This document shows positions 1 through 5,395 of a stretch of DNA of 6,542 nt, one piece after another. Each line of letters begins with the position of its first letter. Positions within the stretch are counted from its first letter, which is position 1. The DNA lies in assembly GCA_024653225.1 (NCBI GenBank), contig JANLGA010000042.1:9734-16275 (forward strand). Direction: 5' to 3'. The notes beneath the pieces were generated by a model. That model was not told where the DNA came from. It saw nothing but the letters and a program-made list of their open reading frames with translations, and did not search any database. A program made the translations under genes and the position numbers. The stretch comes from Bacillota bacterium. Lineage in GTDB: Bacteria > Bacillota > Sulfobacillia > JABLXB01.

Positions 1-540
1 ACCCCCGCCGAGGACGCGAGCTCCTTTCCACGGGCCCCGGCGGGGGTGGAGGTGCCCGTTTACGCGGAGCGCCACCAGATCCTGGTGACGGAGCCGTTCG
101 AGCACACCCTGGACCCCATGGTGTTGTGCTTCGACGATGGTACTTACTGGAAGCAGACGCCTCGGGGCGCTTTCTTGATGGGGATAGGGGATCCCTCAGA
201 GGCGAAGGGAAACGTGTTGACCTCGACATGGCAGTTTCTCCAGGAGATGGCGAGGAGGGCGGTGCGCCACATGCCCAAGTTGTCGGGGGCCCGGGTTGTC
301 CGTCAATGGGCGGGGACTTACGACATCACGCCCGATTCGCAGGCCGTGGTCGGGCCGACGCCGGTGGGAGGACTGTTCTTGAACATGGGGTGGAGCGGCC
401 ACGGCTTTCAGTTCGCCCCCAGCATAGGACAAGCGCTGGCTGAAGTGGTCCTCGGCGTGAAACCGTTCGTGGACATAAGCCCGCTGTACCTGGACAGGTT
501 TGAGACGGGCCGGCTTATCCCCGAGCCCGCGTGCGTGTAG
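1..540 (+). CDS. FAD-dependent oxidoreductase, DAO / sarcosine oxidase beta-like (C-terminal part, 5' end outside window)
   Basis: This is the last 179 codons of a flavoprotein that oxidises a C-N bond of an amino acid or secondary amine, probably in the cytoplasm. Relatives include sarcosine oxidase beta, D-hydroxyproline dehydrogenase beta, HcnC and octopine/nopaline oxidase B subunits. Family marks seen are PVYAERHQILVTEPFE (from about nt 52), YWKQTPRGAFLMGIGDP (about nt 145-195), RQWAGTYDITPDSQAVVGP (about nt 301-357), and the C-terminal FAD-contacting GWSGHGFQFAP (about nt 388-420). The frame is open to nt 1, so GTG at 46 is an internal codon rather than the start. The first 15 residues do not show the NAAGxW motif usual at this distance before GVEVPVY, so an error, decay or divergence near the edge is possible. 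Full-length relatives are about 370-400 residues. The exact substrate cannot be told. The gene lies 112 nt before the importer operon in the same direction, which suggests shared metabolism. Confidence 0.85.
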   Translation, partial: TPAEDASSFPRAPAGVEVPVYAERHQILVTEPFEHTLDPMVLCFDDGTYWKQTPRGAFLMGIGDPSEAKGNVLTSTWQFLQEMARRAVRHMPKLSGARVVRQWAGTYDITPDSQAVVGPTPVGGLFLNMGWSGHGFQFAPSIGQALAEVVLGVKPFVDISPLYLDRFETGRLIPEPACV

Positions 541-545
541 CGAAC

Positions 546-627
546 GTCCGGCGGGCTCAGGGCTTGCGGAAGCCCGCCGCGGGGAGGAGGTGGTGGGTCC
601 CAACTAGAGCGCGAAGGATCGCCGGAC
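546..627 (+). promoter_or_regulatory. Leader with overlapping, mutually exclusive inverted repeats
   Basis: The gap between the oxidoreductase stop and the binding-protein gene contains three pairings that cannot all form together. CGGCGGGCT (549-557) pairs perfectly with AGCCCGCCG (571-579). GGGCTT (560-565) pairs with AAGCCC (570-575) around the tetraloop GCGG. GTCCGGCG (546-553) pairs perfectly with CGCCGGAC (620-627). No T-run follows the GC-rich stem, so a classical intrinsic terminator is not supported. The layout could be an mRNA leader that switches between folds, a weak pause or end for the upstream transcript, or chance in GC-rich DNA. I see no convincing -35/-10 promoter and no known riboswitch consensus here. 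Confidence 0.35.
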
Positions 628-639
628 ACCAGGACCACT

Positions 640-649
640 AAGGAGGGGG
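640..649 (+). promoter_or_regulatory. Strong ribosome binding site of the substrate-binding protein
   Basis: AAGGAGGGGG ends three bases before the ATG at 653, and its AAGGAGG core leaves six bases. It is the strongest Shine-Dalgarno sequence in the window. That fits a binding protein, which is usually made in excess over its permeases, and it supports ATG 653 as the start. Confidence 0.8.
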
Positions 650-652
650 AAA

Positions 653-1819
653 ATGTCGAGGAGTAGAGGGATCGCGTTGTTCCTGTTGGCCATCATGATC
701 GTGGGCGTCGGAGGATGCGCTCAGCCCAAGGCGGAAGAGAAAAAGCCGGCCGCGCCCGCCGAACCGATCAAGATAGGGGTGCAGGGGCCGATCTCGGGCC
801 AGTGGGCGTTCGAGGGCGAGGGGATCGCCAGGGCGGTAAACCTCGTAGCTGAGCAGGTCAACGAGAAGGGCGGAGTCCTCGGCAGGAAGATCCAGGTGAT
901 TCAGGGCGACGACAAGAGCGATCCCAAGGAATCCGCGCTTGTCGCTCAGAAGATGGTCGCGGAAAAGGTCATCGCGGTGGTGGGGAGCTACGCCTCGAGC
1001 CTGACGGAACCCGCGTCCGCGATCTATGACGAAGCGGGCATCGTGCATATCACCCCGTCGTCCACCGCGACCAAGCTGACCACCAAGGGGTACAAGAGGT
1101 TCTTCCGCACCTGCTTCCTGGATGACAGGCAGGGGCTGTTCGCGGCCGAGTACTTCTCCAAGAAGGGCTACAAGAATCTCGCCGTCATACATGACAACAC
1201 GACATACGCCAAGGGCCTCGCCGAGTGGACCAAGAAGTACCTCGAAGAGCGAGGGGTCAAGGTTGTATTCTTCGACGCGATAACCCCGGGCGAGAAGGAC
1301 TTCACACCCACGCTGACCAAGGTAAAGGCCGCAAACCCCGACGCAATCTACTTCACGGGCTACTTCCCGGAGGGCGGCCTACTCTGCAAGCAGGCTAAGG
1401 AACTCAAGATCCAGGCGCTGTTCTCCGGCGGCAACGCCGTCAACAATCCCGAATTCGTGAAGATCGCCGGCCTTGACGCCGCGAAGGGCGCCATCGTCAC
1501 GACGGAGCCGTTGCCCGGCGACCTTCCGTATCCGGAAGCCAAGCAGTTCATGGAGGATTACAAGAAGAAGTACGGGGACTACCCGAAGAGTATCTGGGTG
1601 ATCCTGGCCGCGGATGCCATGAGGCTGATAGTCACCGCGATGGAGAAGACCGGGAGCGCGGAACCCGCGAAGATCGCGGAATACCTGCACACCCAGGTGA
1701 AGGACTTCCCGGGCATTTCGGGCCCGATCATCGGGTTCGACGAGAAGGGCGACAGGCTCGGCACGATCCACAAGGCATACGTGGTTGACGACAGGGGCGA
1801 ATTTGTCCCCGCTCCGTGA
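653..1819 (+). CDS. livK: Liv-type (HAAT) ABC transporter substrate-binding lipoprotein
   Basis: This 388-residue extracytoplasmic binding protein (Peripla_BP_6 / type I fold) captures an amino-acid-like ligand for the LivHMGF importer. Residues 1-21 form a lipoprotein signal: basic SRSR, a hydrophobic core, and lipobox VGGC with Cys22 as the lipidated residue. A charged, Ala/Pro-rich tether (about 23-38) leads to domain start IKIGVQGPISG (39-49). Ser115 (in YASSLTEP) and Thr138 (in TPSSTATKLT) match LIVBP Ser79 and Thr102, which hold the ligand's alpha-amino-acid groups. Tyr237 (in TGYFPEGG) matches Tyr202. The position of LIVBP Glu226, which contacts the ligand ammonium, is Asn261 (FSGGNAV); this alignment is from memory. 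The length is usual for the family. The gene leads the operon with a strong RBS and a hairpin after its stop. The ligand is uncertain: branched-chain, other, N-substituted or cyclic amino acid. The symbol reflects family only. Confidence 0.93.
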   Translation: MSRSRGIALFLLAIMIVGVGGCAQPKAEEKKPAAPAEPIKIGVQGPISGQWAFEGEGIARAVNLVAEQVNEKGGVLGRKIQVIQGDDKSDPKESALVAQKMVAEKVIAVVGSYASSLTEPASAIYDEAGIVHITPSSTATKLTTKGYKRFFRTCFLDDRQGLFAAEYFSKKGYKNLAVIHDNTTYAKGLAEWTKKYLEERGVKVVFFDAITPGEKDFTPTLTKVKAANPDAIYFTGYFPEGGLLCKQAKELKIQALFSGGNAVNNPEFVKIAGLDAAKGAIVTTEPLPGDLPYPEAKQFMEDYKKKYGDYPKSIWVILAADAMRLIVTAMEKTGSAEPAKIAEYLHTQVKDFPGISGPIIGFDEKGDRLGTIHKAYVVDDRGEFVPAP

Positions 1820-1828
1820 GGTGCCAAC

Positions 1829-1855
1829 GCGGGGGCGGATACACTCCGCCCCCGC
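1829..1855 (+). terminator. Intercistronic GC hairpin (partial terminator or mRNA-stabilising stem)
   Basis: GCGGGGGCGGA (1829-1839) pairs perfectly with TCCGCCCCCGC (1845-1855) around the five-base loop TACAC. This gives an 11-bp stem starting nine bases after the stop of the binding-protein gene. It is followed by AGTTTCC, so the T-run is too short for an efficient intrinsic terminator. In binding-protein-dependent transporters, a stem between the binding-protein and permease genes commonly protects the upstream mRNA from 3' decay or causes partial termination, giving more binding protein than membrane protein. That role is inferred here; the stem itself is certain. Confidence 0.8.
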
Positions 1856-1876
1856 AGTTTCCGCAGATCTATAGCC

Positions 1877-1884
1877 GGGAGGAA
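1877..1884 (+). promoter_or_regulatory. Ribosome binding site that fixes the livH start at GTG 1891
   Basis: GGGAGGAA ends six bases before GTG 1891. The alternative upstream GTG at 1816 overlaps the previous stop, lacks comparable spacing, and would add 25 residues encoded through the GC hairpin. Confidence 0.75.
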
Positions 1885-1890
1885 CGCGTA

Positions 1891-2805
1891 GTGGAACAAC
1901 TCCTCCAGCAGCTCGTGAACGGCATTACGGTAGGTTCGGTCTACGCTTTGGTCGCCCTCGGCTACACTATGGTATACGGAATCCTCAGGCTGATCAACTT
2001 CGCGCACGGCGAGATGTTCATGCTGGGGTCCTATTTCGCCCTTACCCTCATAGTCTCGACGCGCGTCGGAGTGCTGCAGCTCGTCCCGAACGTCCTCCTG
2101 GGCCTGCTGCTGGTATTCCTGTTTTCCATGGGGCTGGTGAGTACGGTGGGCGTGGTCGTCGAGAGGGTGGCGTACCGCCCGCTGAGGAGATCGACCCGGC
2201 TGGCCCCTATCGTGTCCGCCCTCGGCGCCTCGCTGTTCATCCAAAACGCGGTGATGTTGACCTACGGCACCCAGTACCAGGTGTTTCCGGAGGGATTGCT
2301 GCCGACCACCGTGTGGAGGGTATTCGGCGTCGAGGTCACCCTCATGAGGGTGATCGTGCTGGCCATCTCGCTCGGACTGATGGCCGCACTGTACGCGTTC
2401 GTCCAGAAGACTCCGCTGGGCACGGCCATTCGGGCGACCGCGCTCGACCACGACGCGGCCAGACTGATGGGGATAGATGTTGACAGGATAATCCTCACGG
2501 TATTCCTCATCGGGCCCGCTCTCGGCGCGGCCGGCGGCATAATGGTGGGCCTGTACTACCGGCAGATCAACTTCACGATGGGGTGGACGTACGGGCTCAA
2601 GGCGTTCACCGCCGCCATCATGGGCGGGATCGGGAACATCCCGGGCGCGATGGTCGGCGGGTTGTTGCTCGGGATACTCGAGACGCTCGGCGCCGGGTAT
2701 ATATCCACCGGCTGGAAGGACGCGTTTGCCTTCGTGATACTTATCGCCATCCTGATACTCAGGCCGACCGGTCTGCTGGGTGAGCGTGTCGCGGAGAAGA
2801 CCTGA
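1891..2805 (+). CDS. livH: Branched-chain-type amino acid ABC transporter permease LivH
   Basis: This integral membrane permease (BPD_transp_2, LivH subgroup) forms half of the transmembrane channel of the importer. From GTG 1891 it has 304 residues, normal for LivH. The N-terminus LLQQLVNGITVGSVYALVAL and the following YTMVYGILRLINFAHGE (around 25-41) are classic LivH sequence. Hydrophobic segments appear at roughly 11-32, 42-56, 63-89, 104-126, 150-170, 197-220, 240-268 and 277-292. The cytoplasmic loop that meets the ATPases contains GLKAFTAAIMGGIGNIPGA (from residue 235), the conserved coupling region. An in-frame GTG at 1816 would extend the protein through the hairpin with a low-complexity Arg/Gly/Pro leader that does not look like LivH, so I reject it. 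The gene is followed after 15 bases by livM, which indicates co-transcription. Confidence 0.93.
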   Translation: MEQLLQQLVNGITVGSVYALVALGYTMVYGILRLINFAHGEMFMLGSYFALTLIVSTRVGVLQLVPNVLLGLLLVFLFSMGLVSTVGVVVERVAYRPLRRSTRLAPIVSALGASLFIQNAVMLTYGTQYQVFPEGLLPTTVWRVFGVEVTLMRVIVLAISLGLMAALYAFVQKTPLGTAIRATALDHDAARLMGIDVDRIILTVFLIGPALGAAGGIMVGLYYRQINFTMGWTYGLKAFTAAIMGGIGNIPGAMVGGLLLGILETLGAGYISTGWKDAFAFVILIAILILRPTGLLGERVAEKT

Positions 2806-2820
2806 ATCGGCGGGGAGAGG

Positions 2821-3831
2821 ATGAAGTGGGTGTTCCAGATCAATGAGATTTCGCTCGGTCCCGGGATTGCCAGGACGTACGCCCTCGCGGGCCTCGGCGT
2901 TCTGCTCGTGATCTACCCGCTCGTGGTCAACGACTACTGGGCGATGGTCGGAAACTTCTACGGGATATACGTGCTGCTCGGCTGCAGCCTCAACCTGATA
3001 GTGGGCGACGCCGGCCTCTTCAACCTCGGCCACGCCGCGTTCTACGCCGTCGGTGCCTACAGCACGGCCATCCTGAACACGAGGTGGCATGTGCCGACCC
3101 TCGTCCTGCTGCCCCTGAGCGCCGCGCTGGCGGCGATGTTCGCGGTCGTTATCTCGAAACCCATCCTCCACCTGAGGGGCGACTACCTCTGCATTGTCAC
3201 CATCGGCTTCGGAGAGATCGTGAGGATCGCCCTATACCAGAACCCCTTCGGCTTGACCGGGGGCCCCAACGGGATATTCGGCATCGGTAGGCCGTCCCTG
3301 TTCGGTTTCGTATTCCGTAGGCCGTGGCACTACTTCTACCTGATATGGGCATTCGTGGTGCTGACCATATTCGCGATGAGGCGGCTCGAGGAATCGCGGC
3401 TCGGCAGGGCGTGGAATTGCATCAGGGAAGACGATCTCGCCGCGGAGGCCATGGGAATAGACACGGCCCGGCTGAAGCTCCTCGCATTCGCGCTCGGGGC
3501 CGGGGTCGCGGGGATAGCCGGAAACCTGTTCGCGAGCAACATGACCGTGATCGCGCCCGAGAGCTTCAGCTTCTGGGAGTCGGTGCTGATGTTCTGCATC
3601 GTCGTCCTGGGCGGCCCCGGGTCCGTCCCCGGCGTCATCATAGGCGCGTTCGGCATGTTTGTGCTCCCGGAGCTGTTCAGGGGATTCTTCCTGAGATCGA
3701 GGCTGCTCGTGTTCGGCGCGGCGATGGTGGCCATGATGCTGTTCAGGCCCGAAGGGCTCCTGCCGGTGCAGCAATGGAAGCGGGCGGCGGAGTCCCGCGG
3801 CGAGGGTGCTCGTCGAGCGGCGGCCGTGTGA
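2821..3831 (+). CDS. livM: Branched-chain-type amino acid ABC transporter permease LivM
   Basis: This is the second membrane permease of the importer, paired with LivH, at 336 residues. Family sequence seen includes GLFNLGHAAFYAVGAYS (65-81), LRGDYLCIVTIGFGEIVR (118-135), the loop NPFGLTGGPNGI (141-152), REDDLAAEAMGID (202-214), and the ATPase-coupling region CIVVLGGPGSVPGVIIGA (259-276). Hydrophobic segments lie near 21-37, 45-61, 70-84, 92-112, 170-186, 219-238, 254-281 and 296-308. The Arg/Ala-rich tail after residue 318 is probably cytoplasmic. The Shine-Dalgarno GGGGAGAGG (2812-2820) touches ATG 2821, which is unusually close. GTG 2830 (Val4) would have better spacing, so the true protein may be three residues shorter. 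The next gene follows after 40 bases, which include a small CCGCG/CGCGG stem (3832-3844). Confidence 0.92.
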   Translation: MKWVFQINEISLGPGIARTYALAGLGVLLVIYPLVVNDYWAMVGNFYGIYVLLGCSLNLIVGDAGLFNLGHAAFYAVGAYSTAILNTRWHVPTLVLLPLSAALAAMFAVVISKPILHLRGDYLCIVTIGFGEIVRIALYQNPFGLTGGPNGIFGIGRPSLFGFVFRRPWHYFYLIWAFVVLTIFAMRRLEESRLGRAWNCIREDDLAAEAMGIDTARLKLLAFALGAGVAGIAGNLFASNMTVIAPESFSFWESVLMFCIVVLGGPGSVPGVIIGAFGMFVLPELFRGFFLRSRLLVFGAAMVAMMLFRPEGLLPVQQWKRAAESRGEGARRAAAV

Positions 3832-3871
3832 CCGCGCCCCGCGGCCTGGAAATGAGGGATGAGATCGTACT

Positions 3872-4642
3872 ATGGCACTGCTTGAGGTAAGGGGACTGAC
3901 GAAGCGCTTCGGCGGCCTCACGGCCGTGGACCACGTGGACTTCCACATCGAGCCGGGGGAGATCCTCGGCCTCATCGGGCCGAACGGGGCGGGGAAGACC
4001 ACCGTGTTCAACCTGATAACCGGGATATATCCGCCGGATGAAGGGCAGATATTGCTCGACGGCCGCAGCATCGTGGGGCTCAGGCCGCACCAGATAACGG
4101 AGCTGGGCATCGCGAGAACGTTCCAGACGATCCGGCTGTTCAAGAACTTGACAGCGCTCGAGAACGCCATGTCCGGTCGTCACTGCCGGACGAAGGCCGG
4201 CGTGATCTCCGCCGTGGTGAGGCCCCGATCCCAGGTGCTCGAGGAGCAATCCATCCGCGCCGAGGCGCGGGCGTGCCTGGATACCGTCGGGCTGGGCGAC
4301 AGGGAAGAGGTCCTGGCCAAGAACCTCCCCTATGGAGACCAGCGGCGGCTCGAAATCGCGCGCGCTCTTGCGACTTCCCCCAGGCTGGTGGTATTGGACG
4401 AACCCGCGGGGGGGCTGAACGAGCAAGAGAGCAGGGAATTGATGGGCCTGATAGAGAACATACGCCGCTCCGGAGTGACCGTGCTCCTCATCGAGCACGA
4501 CATGACCGTGGTCATGGGGATATCGGACCGCATCGTGGTCCTCGACTACGGGCAGAAGATCGCGGAGGGGACGCCCGCGGAGGTCCAGGTCAATCCGCGG
4601 GTCATTGAGGCCTACCTCGGAAAGGAAGAGGAACAGAAATAA
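3872..4642 (+). CDS. livG: ABC transporter ATP-binding protein LivG
   Basis: One of the two cytoplasmic ATPases that drive the importer, with 256 residues. The motifs run in the expected order: Walker A GPNGAGKT (36-43), Q-loop Gln85 in ARTFQ, degenerate LivG-type signature LPYGDQ (152-157), Walker B LVVLDE (172-177) with catalytic Glu177, D-loop GGLN (180-183), and H-loop His209 in LLIEHD. The long linker between the Q-loop and the signature and the C-terminal extension ending VIEAYLGKE are typical of LivG. The nearest Shine-Dalgarno-like GAGGG (3854-3858) lies 13 bases before the ATG, so initiation may be weaker than for its neighbours. The stop TAA shares one base with the livF ATG, which suggests coupled translation. 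All catalytic residues are present. Confidence 0.95.
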   Translation: MALLEVRGLTKRFGGLTAVDHVDFHIEPGEILGLIGPNGAGKTTVFNLITGIYPPDEGQILLDGRSIVGLRPHQITELGIARTFQTIRLFKNLTALENAMSGRHCRTKAGVISAVVRPRSQVLEEQSIRAEARACLDTVGLGDREEVLAKNLPYGDQRRLEIARALATSPRLVVLDEPAGGLNEQESRELMGLIENIRRSGVTVLLIEHDMTVVMGISDRIVVLDYGQKIAEGTPAEVQVNPRVIEAYLGKEEEQK

Positions 4643-5358
4643 TGGCCTTACTTGAAGTCGAAGACCTTCACATTTATTACGGTAATGTGCACGCGCTGAA
4701 AGGGATCAGCCTCGACGTCGGTGAGGGCGAGATAGTGACCCTGCTGGGGGCGAACGGTGCCGGCAAGTCCACCACCCTGAGGGCGATTTCGGGCCTCGTT
4801 AAGCCCCGTTCGGGGAACATCTCTTACAGGGGCGGATCCCTCAACGAGATCCCCGCGCACGAGATAGTGAGACACGGGATATCGCAAGCGCCCGAGGGCC
4901 GCAGGTTGTTTTCCACGCTTACCGTAGACGAGAACCTGACCCTCGGGGCCTACGTGCGCCTCAGGGACAAGGCATCCGTCGAGGACAGCCGCAAGCGGGT
5001 GTTCGACCTCTTCCCGAGGCTTCTCGAGAGGCGCAACCAGCTCGCCGGAACGCTTTCCGGGGGCGAGCAGCAGATGCTCGCGATAGGGAGGGCGCTCATG
5101 GCGGCCCCGCAGCTGCTGCTCCTGGACGAGCCGTCCCTGGGCCTGGCGCCGATACTCGTGAAGAGCATCTTCGCGAAGATCCGGGAGATCAACGAACAAG
5201 GGGTGACTATTGTCCTCGTCGAGCAGAACGCGCGCGCCGCCCTGAAACTGGCTCACCGCGCGTATGTGCTGGAAACGGGGAGGATATCCCTGTCGGGCAG
5301 CGCCCAGGAACTCCTGAAAGACGAGAGGGTCAGGAAGGCCTACCTGGGAGAGAAGTAG
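4642..5358 (+). CDS. livF: ABC transporter ATP-binding protein LivF
   Basis: This second cytoplasmic ATPase, 238 residues, is expected to pair with LivG under the LivHM channel. It shows Walker A GANGAGKS (36-43), Q-loop Gln82 followed by the LivF hallmark PEGRRLF (84-90), signature LSGGEQ (138-143), Walker B LLLLDE (158-163), and D-loop SLGLAP (165-170). The switch position is Gln195 (LVEQNA) rather than His, as is usual for LivF, so this is not a defect. Its ATG overlaps the livG stop by one base (TAATG), and AGAGGAA (4627-4633) inside livG serves as the RBS eight bases upstream. It shares the first six residues MALLEV with LivG but with different codons. It is 37 bases from the next gene, with no terminator between. 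Confidence 0.95.
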   Translation: MALLEVEDLHIYYGNVHALKGISLDVGEGEIVTLLGANGAGKSTTLRAISGLVKPRSGNISYRGGSLNEIPAHEIVRHGISQAPEGRRLFSTLTVDENLTLGAYVRLRDKASVEDSRKRVFDLFPRLLERRNQLAGTLSGGEQQMLAIGRALMAAPQLLLLDEPSLGLAPILVKSIFAKIREINEQGVTIVLVEQNARAALKLAHRAYVLETGRISLSGSAQELLKDERVRKAYLGEK

Positions 5359-5362
5359 GTCG

Positions 5363-5391
5363 AGACCTCGCGGGGACGCAGGGGGGGGTCT
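5363..5391 (+). promoter_or_regulatory. G-run ribosome binding site with a stem that could mask it
   Basis: AGACCTC (5363-5369) can pair with GGGGTCT (5385-5391), seven pairs including one T-G wobble, around a 15-base loop. The right arm overlaps the Shine-Dalgarno-like run A-G8 (5380-5388) that serves the TTG start at 5396. The fold could lower or regulate translation of the downstream gene relative to livF. The eight-G homopolymer is also a place where slippage or a base-calling error could change the spacing. The pairing is seen; the regulatory role is inferred. Confidence 0.35.
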
Positions 5392-5395
5392 GCCT

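Noticed and set aside
590..607. Tiny frame GTG-GTG-GGT-CCC-AAC-TAG after a GGGGAGGAGG sequence in the leader
   Set aside because: It has only five codons, the Shine-Dalgarno-like sequence overlaps the start, and it has no regulatory codon pattern such as repeated branched-chain codons.
541..652. Glycine or other amino-acid riboswitch, or T-box, in the leader
   Set aside because: I could not find the conserved cores of these RNAs; only simple inverted repeats are visible.
1579..3171. Long open frame of 530 codons on the minus strand across the binding protein, livH and livM
   Set aside because: It lies opposite three well-supported genes. Its translation is rich in His, Arg, Glu, Gln and Pro with no recognisable domain, as expected for the complement of GC-rich coding DNA.
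3287..3325. GTAGGCCGT repeated twice, 30 bases apart, inside livM
   Set aside because: It is in frame and encodes ordinary GRP/RRP turns of the permease, too short and too few copies to be a functional repeat.
5224..5229. Gln195 instead of the switch His in LivF as a possible defect
   Set aside because: The LVEQNA form is usual for the LivF family, so it is not a lesion.
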